Shown here: positions 34,313-47,200 of the stretch, piece after piece
Numbering within the stretch: the stretch's first letter is position 1
How the letters are laid out: each line of letters begins with the position of its first letter
Assembly (NCBI RefSeq): GCF_910596095.1
Contig: NC_056536.1
Coordinates: 15,890,791-15,954,790, forward strand
Source of the DNA: Thunnus maccoyii
Taxonomy: Eukaryota; Chordata; Actinopteri; Scombriformes; Scombridae
DNA: 64,000 bases
Direction: 5' to 3'
The notes under the pieces: generated by a model
The model's input: only the letters and a program-made list of their open reading frames with translations
Databases searched by the model: none
What the model was told of the DNA's origin: nothing
Translations under genes and position numbers: made by a program

Positions 34313-37300
34313 ATGGAGGGGTCAAATGCAAAAAAAGTGAGTTCTCTTACAGCTTTACTCCTGTCTGGTGACTGAAAGGTCAACGTCTGGTCTGGTGGCC
34401 ATCTGTCAGAGGTTTAGTTGACTTTGGTCAAGTCAAATTTAGCCTCAGCGAGTTTACAGTCCTGATTTATTTTGATTTCTATATGGCCGATAGACTTTAA
34501 ATCCCTCTTCACATTATGCAAAACATGGACAGATAATATAAAGACACTGTTGTTGGGACAATCTAGACAATCTTTTAGATTAGGATGATAAAAATGATTG
34601 AATCCAAAGAAGTGGCCTCATGAAACTGCTTTGGTTCAGTGAGTGAGACCAATCAAACACTCTAAGATTTATTTGCTGAGGAAGTTTTATCCTCATGAGT
34701 GTCACGCTGCTTTTTATGCATACTTGAATTCTCTCTGGATTCTCAAATATTTCAGGACACTTCAGAAAAATTGATGAAGCCACCGGTAAACATGTGACAC
34801 ATCACTTCTGTCATGGGAAAACATTGCTGTTCCCATTTTAGCAGTTTTCATGTTTTAACATAATTCAAAACCTTGGGTCACTTGGGTTTATAAAACTCCT
34901 TCTAAACCTGGATGATTTTGGAAGTAATGTAGCAACAACACATTGATTCATGAACTATGAGGCCAAAGAGAAACTATATTTATCCTACGACAGTTCAGAG
35001 AGCCTGTGTTAGAGTGAAGGGTAAGTTGTTGACAAGTCGAGATCAGGTGGATTGATTTTGCTGGAATCCATCCCAGCTCTGCAGGACTGGCAAAATGGTT
35101 TCCATCAGGTCAGGCACTCATCAGGTTATCTCCCAGCTCAGCCTCTCTGCGGGGGTCCGAGGAGGCTTATGTATGTAGGAACAGTAAAAGAAATAATCCA
35201 GAATACAGAGCTTGAGGATCATTATGGTTGCCTGTAAGGAAGTTTACAACAGAAATGTGCTGTTATCAGCTAGTATATTCGACTTTGTTTGAGTGAGCAG
35301 CAGTCGAACATCTGCTTATTATGATCCTTTCTGCTGGTTATCTGGTTTCAGTGGGTGTGGCAGGTATCTGTGTGACTGGGCTTCAGTAGGATGTCATGCA
35401 ACCTGCTCATGTTATGCCAAAGACAATCACTGTCTGGCCAAACTTGCCCTTCTGTTTTTGACAGTGCGACAGAGCTGTTACGTCACCTTTGTGCTCCGAG
35501 AAAACACAGCTCACCTGCTTAACCAGCAGCACAGCGGGCTCTGTCCCTTTTAGCTCTTATCTAATTATACCATCTGTCCAGTCAGGAGAAGATCAAAATA
35601 AAGAGGAGTTCATATATTTGGTTCGGCTAGTGAGTGTGACATAATTTACTGGTCAAGCGACTAACAAAGTTTCTCCTCTTTTTTTCCCTCTTTTACATTT
35701 TCTAATTCTAAATATTCACAGAAACCAGGATACGGACATCTCAGAAAAGGTATCTTGATGCACAAATGCTGAGTAAAAATGAAAAAAAAAACCACATTTG
35801 ATGATACTGTAGATTAGAAGATTTGATGGAGTTATCAGTCAAGTGTTACCAATCACTTTACCTATCAAATAGATCAATCAATCTATCTATCTGAATGAAA
35901 GATTGGTCTATCAATCAAATGTGTGTTTGATAGATTAGAATTTGATTGATATAATTGTCTTTAGAAGCACTTAGCTGATAGAGTAAATACAAACTGGCTC
36001 CATTATAATTCAGTAATCACAGATTTTTAGGTTGTGATTTTTCTTCCCAAAATGGATTTATATTGTTTTGAAAATAATATCATCAAATTATTATTCAAAT
36101 TATCATTGTGTTTATCTCCCTTTAATTAATTTACCTGTTACTCTGTGACAGAAATCATACATCAACAATATACAAAATACTCTGAGGTCAATTAATAACT
36201 CCAACATTTAACTATTTATTTAGAGTTATTTTAGTAGAATTTATTAAATGTGAGGGGTTAAAAGTCAATAGACAGACAGATATATATGAGCTGCTTTGTG
36301 TTCCTCAGAGATCTCTGTTGGCCATCCACCACTGACCCATCAGTCCACAGCAGACTGCAGCAGTGACGACATTCTGCCAAGAAAACTCAACGGCTCCTCA
36401 CTGGAGATACCGAGCCACCAGAACCTGCACCGGGAGCTGCTGCTCAGCCATAAACGGTAAACAGCTCTACTCTCTGTTCTTAATGCACTAATTAATGTTC
36501 TCAATAACTAACTACTCTCTGACTGAGGGTGCAGGGGCCTGCTGCTGGAGGAGAAGCCGGAGCTGAAACGAGTGTTGGAGCAGCGCAGACTGGAGCTGCA
36601 CAAGGAGGCGGAGATGGCACAGCGGCAGCCCTCAGATCTGGAGATGGAGCTCCGCAAGAGGCAGCAGAAGCTGCAAGAGGTCAGAGACACATAAACACAC
36701 AGCTGAGAGACACTTCATGACGTAATTAGAGGATATAAATAAATTCACCTCAGACCAAACATACAGAGGTTGTTGTTAGTGTTACCACAAGGCTTTAAGG
36801 GCCAAAAACTGTACTCAGAGTGGAAAGTAACTAAGTATATTTACTCAAGTGCTACTTACACTTCAACTTTACAACATTTTAGAGATAAATATTGTACTTT
36901 TTAGTCCACTACATTTACTTGACAGCTATACTAACTAGTTACTTTTCAGGTTAAGATTTTACATTAAAAAAAAACATGATAAGTTTTTAAGACACAATGC
37001 ACTGTTAAAAATTAAAGCAGTGGCCCCCAGCCTTTTTGGCTTGTGACTCATTAAAAACTGTCTATTTGGGGCCCTTTGTCATGTTTCAGATGTCCTCTGC
37101 AGTTCCACAAAAGAGAGATTTCCCTTTAAACTTCTCAGATGGTTTTATTTAAATAATTGTTCAAGGCCCAAAGGGGTAAACATTTCCAATATTTCACCAA
37201 AAAAAGAGAGAAAAGATTAGAGAGTAGTCCAATACTGAATACAAATTTGTGCAACAGAGTTTTTTTCTTCTTTCTTCTGTCATTAATCAACTCAAAACAC

Positions 37301-37965
37301 CCCAAATTTATCTTGTGGCCGTTTGGAGGGGGCCGGCCCCTCGGTAGAGGACCCACACTGATGCTTCATTACTAATGATCTGATAATTAATATATAATAA
37401 TATATGACTAACAGGGGCCATTTTTCTGCAGAATAAGTACTTTTAGTTTGGAAACTTTAGTACAACTTGTTAACACTTCTATATCTTTTCTTGAGTAGGA
37501 TTTAGTATCATAATAGGAGAACTTTTACATTATTGTGCTGCTACTTTTACTTAATGGAAGGATCTGAGAACTTCTTTCACCACTGCCAATACAAACATTT
37601 CCATATTAAAGGTGTCAGTATCAATACTAATCAGCTTTACATCTGATCATGTTTATGACCAAATAGCCTCAATATGTTTTCCAGCTCAAGTCTTGTTGAA
37701 ACAGCATTTAGGCCATATAGCACATTAACACTCTCCATTTAAACCTTAGTGATGTAAATGTCATTAGGTAGTAATGCTATATTATTACTTTCTGTGGACT
37801 AAAGATGGTCACAAACGATGACACAGACTGGCTGACATGCTGATTCGTCCTCTGTTTGTCCAGTATGAGCAGGAGGAGATCAGGCGGAGGGAGAACCAGC
37901 AGAAGATCCCAGAGTTTGTTCGTGTGAAGGACAACCTGAGACGCACACAGATGTCTGAGCAGTGA
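34313..37965 (+). CDS. FAM107-family actin-associated protein
   Basis: Small coiled-coil protein of the FAM107A (DRR1/TU3A)/FAM107B family; FAM107A binds actin and focal-adhesion components. Core exons are 36309..36456, 36535..36679 and 37864..37965, with family blocks SHQNLHRELLLSHKRGLLLE, KPELKRVLEQRRLE, MELRKRQQKLQEYEQEE and the C-terminal PEFVRVKDNLRRTQM. Two small 5' exons complete an uninterrupted frame: 34313..34336 (MEGSNAKK, donor GTGAGT) and 35722..35749 (KPGYGHLRK). The total is 447 nt, 148 residues; human FAM107A has 144. The core is secure. The two 5' exons are supported only by splice borders, phase and total length. It lies upstream of inava on the same strand. I give no symbol because it may be a third FAM107 paralogue. 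Confidence 0.82.
36805..37590 (-). mobile_element. Composite MITE-in-MITE, copy 1
   Basis: The outer element is the reverse of the AGTGGTGGAAGAAGTA family (AGTGGAAAGTAACTAAGTAT at the left, ACTTCTTTCACCACTGCCAA at the right). An inner element (about 37018..37362) starts CAGTGGCCCCCAGCCTTTTT and ends near GACCCACACTG. It is a member of the CAGTGGTTCCCAACC hAT-like MITE family. The composite lies in the last intron of the FAM107-like gene. Confidence 0.65.
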
Positions 37966-38530
37966 GGCCCGAGGCTCCCATCAGCCCCTGCAGCATCTCA
38001 CCACGGTGGCCCTGTATTAAGTTCACTGTCTCTTCAGATACTGTATAAGGAATCATGCACACCAGAAAACACATGATCCATATTTAGAAATGTCTTCTTA
38101 AAACTTTGTTTTGTTTCTGATGAGGGAGTGCTCCTTTTTATTCATAACTATGTGGAGAACTACTGGTTCAGGGAGAGAGGTACTGCTGTTGAGAGGCTTG
38201 ATATTTTTTATGTTTTTTATGGTCATTATACTATTTATTTTTTCAAAATCAATTTCTTATACTTCTTCCTACATTAAAGCAGCATGAGGCTGTTTTATTG
38301 TTTGTTTGGCGGAAGGGCCACATCAGTCACGCAAGCCTAATTATTTACTTTCTATAAGACTACTATCTATGCGATTGCTAACAGAGAACTGTTTTGTATC
38401 AACAGAAATCAGAACGAAACATTGTACATCCCCTCAGTGTTACACATTTGCATGTTTGTTTATCTGTTTATGTCGTGACTTGATTTTTAGTGTGTCCGTG
38501 TGCTGTGGAAATAAATGGTTTTGCTTATGG
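37966..38530 (+). other. FAM107-like 3' UTR
   Basis: Sequence after the stop codon. Candidate polyadenylation signals are ATTAAA near 38274 and AATAAA near 38510. No other feature was seen. Confidence 0.5.
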
Positions 38531-38902
38531 TTTGCAGAGATGCACTGTTTTGTTGGACACAGTTTAAAGCGCTGGGGATTGATTTGCATGCAGCTCTTCT
38601 CCCTGAGGACTCTCACGGTTCTTTCACATGGATATGGGACTTTGTTTAATTGGCTGATCTTTTCATTCCATCACGGGACGAGAGGAGAGGGCAGGCCATC
38701 TGGAGGAGGCTTTTCAGGATATATAGGCTATAGGAATACCCAGGGGCCTGGTTAAAAGGCACTGGAGACATTTGGGATGGTCAGGGAAGCAACCAGCTGA
38801 AAGCAAATACAAGGAGCCTGTTTGCTGTTTCAGAATTACATTTAGGTTATTTTTAGTAACGGACCACGAACACAGAGAAACCCAAAGTGCTTCACATAAT
38901 CA

Positions 38903-39345
38903 GTGGTGAGAGAAGTATTCAGATCTTCTGCTTAAAATGATCACATTGCAAAGTATGATACAAGTAATAGTCCTGCATTTAAAATTTTATATACAAATAC
39001 GGAAGTATTATCAGCTAAATTTACTGTATCCATATTAAAACTTGCAAGCAGTATTTTAATTTTGTAGGTGTTGGAGATGGAGCTGATTCTAACTACTTCA
39101 TGTACTACTACTGGGTAGTTTTATCTTATATGCTAATAATAGATCTTTTAAATCTTAATCTGCAAAGAAACTATAGTAACAATAACTACAAAATAGATGT
39201 AGTAGAGTAAAAGGTAAAGTATACTCCTCCTGAAATGTAGTTAAGTAGAAGAATAAAGAAGCATCAAATGGAAATACGTAATTAAGTACTTCAAATTTGT
39301 ACTTAAGTGCAGTGTTTGGGCAATTGTACTTTTCATCACTGCGCA
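38903..39345 (+). mobile_element. AGTGGTGGAAGAAGTA-type MITE, no insert
   Basis: Runs from CAGTGGTGAGAGAAGTATTC through AGTCCTGCATTTAAAAT to GTACTTTTCATCACTG. It lacks the inner hAT-like element found in the composite copies. Confidence 0.6.
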
Positions 39346-40354
39346 TAATGCAATAATGAATAAAGTAAGCAAAAGTAGTTTTAAAAATCCAAATTATCAA
39401 ATGAAATGCCCTCAGTTAGACAAAATATTCTATTCAGCACAAGTAGGTCAGATATGTAGCTTAATATGAAAGATAATCAGCTATGAAAAGTACATCTGTC
39501 TCCACAATATAAAATGTTTTAACGTATTTTTGGATCTTTGAGAATGGATGAAAGGATGGTTTTTGACCCACATATTTTGTTTTCCATCATCATGGCGGAG
39601 AGAAGAGGGAGGTGTAATTTTGTTCACCACCACATTACTTGCCAGCTGTCCTGGGTACATTTATTTTAACCAAAACTTGTCTCTTCTCCCTGCGGTTGTT
39701 CCTCTTTTGTGTCTCCTTTTATACCAACAGCACCTCGGTGAGTCGCGTGCTGTGTCGATACGCAGAGCGTGTCTGGAAAGTCAGCAGCGTCGGAACAAAC
39801 CATTTAAAAACAGTCCGGGGGTCACTGGCATCAAATAAGTTACCTTCCCCGTTTAAAACTTACATTTTTCAATACAATATTTTTTAAGAGATTATAGTAA
39901 TGATCAATACGCGCTATGAAGTAAATATAAGAAGAAATTAGCTAGTAAATAAATACTTCAGCAAAAATCAACACAGCTCTCCCCCCTTCAAAGACAAAGT
40001 GGAGTTGACTGGAACAGATGTCCCAAGCGCTGCTCTCACTTCTGACCAGAGAAAGTCTGAACTACTGCTACTGCTGCTGTCGGGACGATGCTGTAAAAGA
40101 GAAGATAACACACTACAGGGTGAGTACACATGGTTTTCATTAGGTCAGCAACATGATACAAAGAGAAAACACCGGACAGGTAAGAAGCAGCAACACTAGT
40201 ACAGCTAGGAGTCAATGTGTGAGGCGGTGGATACTGTTATAAGTCCTTAAACTTTTATGCATGTGAGTTAATTGTGTAATCAAACTTAGTGCTTTAACAT
40301 ATTATACATCTTTAAACACTCTTTGATAGTACATATTATTTAAAGTGTTCATTC

Positions 40355-40860
40355 TTCTTCAGTGGTCAAAATAAGTATATTTACACATGTTCTGTACCTA
40401 TAAGTATGACTTTACTGAGTATTTCCATTTTTTGCTAATCTTTACTTTTACTCCACCACATCTCAGAGAGAAAATGTACTTTTCATACTAATTTATTTGA
40501 CAGTTATAGTCACTTTTTCTATGATAAAAAGATTTCACATACAAAATATATGATCAGCTAATAGCATTGCTTTATTAAGGCACTCAGTAGTTTGTAATGT
40601 TAATAAAATGGACTCAACATCGACAACTAAAACATTAAAATGCTGCTTAAGTGTACATTTTAATGCACCAATAATGATGATTATAATGATATCATATATA
40701 GTCTGTATAAGGAGAACTCTTACTTTTGATACTTAAAGTACATTTTGTTGCACTTTTAGTTAAGTAAAAACTTAAAAGCAGTACTTTTACTTGTAATGGG
40801 ATATTTTTTTAGTGTGATTCTGCCATTTTTACCGTGTACCAACACTTTTTTTTTTACAAG
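40355..40860 (-). mobile_element. Degenerate AGTGGTGGAAGAAGTA-type MITE, inverted
   Basis: The block has AAGTATATTTACACATG, CTTTTACTCCACCACAT and TTACTTGTAATGGGATATTT, the reversed hallmarks of the family. The termini are poorly preserved. Confidence 0.5.
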
Positions 40861-43800
40861 AATACTTGTACAAACCCTGTGAAATAATGGTATGCATAAG
40901 AAGAGTTAAAATCCCACAGTATTGCAACCATCAGACTAAGCAATTATGAGTAATGAATACTTAACAGCTGTGGTGGATGACTGTGTGGGAGTCTCAGCAA
41001 TTTAATCACTTGCTGTGTACCATGAATGTGAACAGGTTGCTTTCACAGATAAACAACACTGTAGGACTATTATTTGTGGCAACAGGCTGGTCAGCGGCAG
41101 TTATTTGTGCTCACAGCAGCAGAATAAACACAGTCTCCTACAGCCCACGTGTTGACAGACATTCAGTGCTACAGTGGTGCTAAAGACAACACCTCTGTGT
41201 TGTTATGCCCCGGTTCTTTTGTCAACGGTGGGCACTTGTGGGTGAAAAGCTGTAACCACATCCTGACAATGCCCTGGGATAACCATCAGTGTCCATTCAG
41301 AGGCCTCAGAGACGATGACTCAGAGGGACAAGGTGTCACGATCCACGGCCAGCCCTTCAGCCTCCGGGGAACAATGGAGCATCTTTTCTTGCCCTCTTTA
41401 TTTACGCTGTCGCTGGGCTGCGACAGAGCTGGTGTGTCTGCTCAACATATGGCCTCCAGTGACTGAGAGCAGGCTTGTATGATGCTTATTACCCCTGCAT
41501 TGTCTCTGCTGGAAAACAAGACGCCTGCATTGACAAACAGTTGACAAAGGAAATAAGCTGTCAGTGTCTGAGTCTTTGATACATCCTCCTCATAACCGTG
41601 ACTTTTGAACTTCATGTTATTGCAGCCTGCTGTCTGCATTTTGCTACAGTCTGTGGAGTTTCCAAAATCAGCACTGCTTCTTAAGGCTGACTCCAGTGGC
41701 GCGCTTTGTAACACAACACTTCTTTTTTTTTTCCTCCTGCCGCTCCCCCACATTGATGCCCCCTTTTTTTTTTTTCTCCAGCAGCTCATGTTGTGTACAG
41801 AATGATCCATTCTGCTGAATGGATTTTGGCTTTTCATCAGACTCTGAAATAAGGCATGCTGTAAAGTCATTTGATTTCTTCCATAGTATCAGCACTCAGT
41901 GGAGAATCTTAATTACAGGGTTTCAAACAGGCCTCGGTCTGGTTTCAGGCATCCCTCGCTGTTTCCTCGCTGAGGCTGGTCCCTGTTGGTAATTCCAGGG
42001 CCGACCACAGTGGTAATGAGCACGGCGTTCCAGGACATCACAGCTCCAAAGGCTCATGGGAAAGGGTGGGGGTGGAGGGGTGGGGGGAAGTCTGGGAGAC
42101 AGTGAATCCACATCATTATCCCTCACCATAAACACCCACTTCCGTAGATGTTACATCGTCATGGTCCGGTGAGCGTCGAGGATGGGTGGGACGGTCAGCT
42201 CCCATCTCCGACACGTTCCTAGATAGTCCTCATTAGTGATGATCATACACGCTGCAATTAAGATGTTATGGTTACATCAATCAAGTCTGCCGGGTGGAGA
42301 CTGTGCTATCAGCGGCTACCCCTCCAGGAAATGGATTCCTGCTATGCTCCGTCGAGAAAAGTATTGTTTCTTGGCTCTCTCTAACTTTGTAATTTCAACA
42401 CTCCCACGTCTCCAAGCAATGACGAATGGGATCAATGTCTTAGCAATAAGCTGCAACATCTAATGAAATCTGCTGTTTTACCCCAACCCAACCGCCGACC
42501 CACCCACTCACTCAGCCGAGACCTCCGACCACAGACGTTGTGAAAGTCTTCAGAGAGTTATGGGGTGTAAGTGGGTAAAATCCCACATTACCCTGCCTGT
42601 CTCTGATTACCAGGCCGGAATCCTGTTGACGTCTTTAGACTGCTTTCAAGCCCCCGTCGTTTGCACAGTAAAAACTCAGCACTGTTCCTCTCCCCCACCT
42701 CTCACTGCAGCCTTGTCTCAATATTTGGCCCGACAACGCCGCTCGGCCAGAAGCGGAGTTGTCAGCAGATATTGCGCCCACAGCAGATTATTGAGGCCGG
42801 TTGGTGGATACAGGGCCTTTGTTGCAGTGTTGTTTTACTGAGTCGAGCTGCCTGTGCTTCATTGTGCTACCGGCTGCTCTAAGCTGCATCAGTTCACATG
42901 AGTTGCTGTGGTGAAAGGGTCAGGCCTATGGGATACACAATAATATCCTGTTAGAGGAGGCTCAGGCTCTGTGTCTTCCTGGTCCCTACAGGAAAAAGAC
43001 TTGATATCAATCTCCAAACACAGAGGATGAGACAGGAGCTGAGGATTATACACTGCTGCCTTAGCAACACACACGTTCGTTCATCCCTGCGCCTGTTTTC
43101 ACGTCCAGGCGATTTACTTCTCATATGAGTTTTGCTTACATGATATAAACTCAGAGGCTGCTCCAGGAGTCACCCAGTTTATGAACATTTATGAATGTGT
43201 GGCATTGAGACAAGGCGAGCTAACAACATCCTTTAATCATGTTAGTGGCCGTAACGTTGTCTCTTATGATCTGCCGGCCTTTTTTAGGAGAAGTCTAGGG
43301 TGGTGGTGGACATGTGAGACCCAGAATAAATTAATTGACCTAAAAAAAGGAGAAAATAAAGGCAGCATTTTCTGGGAAGTTCTCTCCTGCCCTAAGGCGA
43401 TTTCACCAAATCAGCCACAGACCTCCTGGCCTGGTTTTAAAAGCCTCGACTTATCCCCAGATGTTATTTCCAATTTGTTGTCATTGTTTTCCTGTTCTGG
43501 CTGTCGTTCCTCTTTGCATCATGTTTTTTGTTTATTATCAGTCAGATGTTCAATGGGAAACAACAATGGGACAGAGCAGGCCATAAACATGAATTGTGCT
43601 CGCCTGTTTGTGAATGCGGCGGCGTTGCACAGGAGTCAGCAGGACCCTTGTGATCTGATGCTGCGTGGACAAGCCCAGCATTGAGACATTCTTCTACTTC
43701 AAAGCCCCCAGAGGGTTTTCTGGACACTGGTTGAATGGGGAGCTGAGGGAGGGGTTGCGTGGGGGGAACAGGTGCAGTCCACGAGTGGGGTAATTCCCGC

Positions 43801-43980
43801 TGCCATCTGCTTTCTTTTTCGGGGTCCGGGCTCTTTAAACGCCCTCTGACACGCCTCATGGAGACACGCTCCCCCAGCCAGCCGCGCCATGCCCCGTCAC
43901 CATGGCACCGCGATTCGGATTAACCCCCGCACATGTGCCGAGTCAAGCGTGGGGGTCTGCCTCTTTTGTGATTGAGCATG
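40861..43980. other. Spacer upstream of inava
   Basis: About 3 kb with few recognisable repeats and higher GC than the flanking MITE field. No coding signal was found; the longest open frames (for example 43181..43684) lack domain character or splice logic. It could hold distal regulation of inava, but nothing specific is visible. Confidence 0.4.
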
Positions 43981-43995
43981 GGAGGGAGAAAGAGG

Positions 43996-44032
43996 TGGAG
44001 GAGGAGGAGGAGGAGGAGGAGGAGGAGGAGGG
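43996..44032. repeat. (GGA)n microsatellite
   Basis: About 11 GGA units roughly 210 bp before the inava start codon, in the probable promoter or 5' UTR. Confidence 0.9.
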
Positions 44033-44240
44033 AGATGGAGAGCTGCATGGATAAGTGTGTGAAAGGACACTCGCCACTCATTCACTTTTGTTAAGTGAAG
44101 CAGCAGGAGCGAGCATGAATGAAGCCATGTGGTAGAAAAACAACAGGAAGATATAGATTCCTAAAAGTGATCAATCTAACTTTCACTAATCTTATTTCAA
44201 CAGGTATTTCTAAAAAAAAACTTGAGAGCAGACAGTCAAG

Positions 44241-47200
44241 ATGACAGCCATCGAGAGCAAAGAGGAGATCAGTGACACTGACAGTGGGATTATCTTGCAC
44301 TCTGGTAAGAGCATCACAACAAAATACAACAATACAGCATCTGATCTCATTGTACATCACAGACAGATCATTTGGTCAATAAAATGTCAGAAAACAGTGA
44401 AAAATGTCAATCACCGTTTCCAAAAGCCCAAGATGCAACGTCAAATGTCTTGTTTTTTCCTACCCAACAGGCCACAACCAAAAGATATTCAGGTTACTGT
44501 CACAGAGGGCTAAAGACATCAGAAAATATTCACATTTAAGAAGCTGGAACAAGAGAATTTAGGCATTTTTTCCTTAAAAATGACTCAAAATGATTATTCG
44601 GTTTTCATAATAGTTGCTGCTTAATTTTCTGTCGATCAAGTAATCAAGTAATTGACTAATCGTTGCAGCTCTAATGCTACTGATCTGAAAATAGTAAGCA
44701 AAGAAAATGGTGCCACATTATTATATTTACTTATTTTGGGGGGAAAAATCCTACTTTTTGACAAATTCCTCAGTCACATCCATAATCGAGACAAAATAAA
44801 AATGGTCTAATTGGTCACAAATTGCAGTAAATTTGTTTACAGATTTTGCAGATGATGTTTTTTAACTTTATTACCCAAAAGGGAAATTGATTCACAGTGT
44901 AGGCTCAAAAAAAGAACATACACAAACAACAAACAATAAGTCACAGACATGCAGCAGTCCACATATGACAGACCAAAAACCACCTGATACCACAGCTTCA
45001 GTTCTCTGCAGCACCGACCTGATATAAGTATCACATATAAGAAGTGATGTGTGGATGAGCCAAGAATTCCTCACTCATCCATAAGAAAATGATGCATCTT
45101 ATTAAGTATGTTTAGGCAGCTATTCTTGATATAAAAGTGCACTATATACAGTAGAAATAGTCAATTTTATATTTAATTCTAAGGCTGATACTGATGCTGA
45201 TGAGCAAAGCCTGATGTGATCTTCTGTGTATGTGCACTGCAGGTCCAGACAGCCCCACATCCCCAGTGAAGGACCTGACCACCCACACCAGAGCCCTGAA
45301 ACTGAAGCACCAGTCTCTGGAGGAGCGTCTGGAGCTCTGCCTGCTGGAGCTCAGGAAGCTCTGCATCAGGGAGGCAGTGAGTAGCTTCTAGATGACGACA
45401 AATACGCACTAGCAAGAGTAAGAGGAACATTATGATAGCTCTAAATGAGCGGTTGCTTTTTTTTTATAATCAACGCTTTTATTTTGTCTTCACAGGAGCT
45501 GACTGGTAAACTGCCCTCAGACTATCCTCTGATGCCCGATGAGAAGCTGCCTCGCGTCAGGAGGAGGATTGGAGCCTCCTTCAAGCTGGACGAAGGTCTA
45601 ATCCATCTGGATAAAGAGGTACAGTGTTAACTATTCTTGGCAAGAGAAAGGGAGTGAGCAAAAGAGACTACAATTCATCAGATCGAACTAAATGTTAAAA
45701 CTTGTCTTATTGTAGGATCCAGAGTTGCAAGAGCTGGAGACCGGCTTGGCTCTTCAGATGCAGATTTATCAGGCGGCCCGCAAACTCTCCCTGGAGGAGA
45801 ACCTCAGCAAACCCCAGAAGAAGAGCCGCCTGCAGCAGTGCAAGAGGGAGGAAAAGAAAGTGAAGGATCTGCAGGAGGCCGTGTTGCAGCACAGGATCAA
45901 GAGCGAGTGCAACTCACCATGCATCAGCATCTCAACCAGCCAGAACAAAGGTGAGTGACACTGCTGCCCCCTTCAGGCCAAACTGTGCACTGCACTCATG
46001 AACGCTTGCAGTGGGTTTAATGGACACTTTAAAAAATGTTTCTTTTCTCTGTGCAGATCTGAGCATGTCTGATGACAGCTCCCTGTCTGATGTGGTGGCC
46101 CTGGATGATGGTGAGTGAGGACTGTCTTACAAACATGCTTTGATTTAGATTTAGTAGATATGTGGGTCAGATAGAAATATTCTGGAGTGGTATGATGGCA
46201 CAGAAATTAAATGAATGTCTCAAAATGTAATCATTTAACTTTAAATTTATATTAAAATACAAAAGTGAACCCCGCTCTGTTTTTTTGTTCCTAATTGTGA
46301 TTTTATTCTTATTTTTATGTATACAATGTGCACATTTTAGAAAACCGAGGCAATGTGCCGGTTTTCTCTTTCATCTTGTGGGTAGTTTGACTGTTCTTCA
46401 GCTTGAATTCAAGCTACTGTGACATTAAAGGCTTTTCTTTAAAATTATTGTTGCATTCCTGCCTCATACTGATTGTTTGATGTTCTCTCCGACCATCCAT
46501 AGATGTGGACTCGCCCGGCCCTCTCTCTCCTCCAGTGATGGGCACGTCCTACTTGGACCCCCTCCAGCTGTCAGCCAAGACCCTGCAGTCATCCCAGCAG
46601 TCAGCGAGTCAGCTCAGTGTGGAGTATGAGCGCTCTCCCATCCAGAACTCTCCGTGGAAAGAGTCTAGTCTGGACCAGCCGTACCACAAGGCTACTAAAC
46701 CTCAATCTGCTTGCAGCAGCAGGTCCAGGTACGAGTCTAAAGTGTGATATTAGACCGTCAACATGACCAACAGAGAGAAAACAAAATCAGAAAAGAAAAA
46801 ATCTTTACATTTCTCAGCTTCCTTTGAGAGAACAGTTTTTAGTTTGACTGTTTACAGATGAAATCTATGTTAGTGTTTTAGTTTAGCTGGACTTGATAGT
46901 CCAGATTTACTTGTATCTGTCTCACCTTCTATGTGTTACATATCTCATGTCATCCTTTCTGTTTTTGTTGTGTGCAGTAGTCCGGTAGGAACCCAGGTGT
47001 CTGCAGAAAGCTGCAGGATTCCTCTCTCTCAGTTCATCAAGAACTCGGCGCTGCGTCACAACCACTCCACCAGCGCCCCCTCCACCCCCGAGCTGCATGT
47101 ACGCCGACAGTACTCCCAGTCCTTCAGGTAGACTGAGAACTCATGTCAGACACATCAAGCGTGTGATGCACTAAGAGCATAGCAGCATGTGTATGATTGT

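Noticed and set aside
38306-38755. 149-codon plus-strand open frame after the FAM107-like gene
   Set aside because: It begins in the 3' UTR and has no recognisable domain or splice context.
41442-41870. 142-codon minus-strand open frame
   Set aside because: It crosses homopolymer A/T runs and has no protein-like composition or neighbouring exons.
43181-43684. 167-codon plus-strand open frame before inava
   Set aside because: No domain, no splice partners and no family resemblance; a chance frame in GC-richer spacer.
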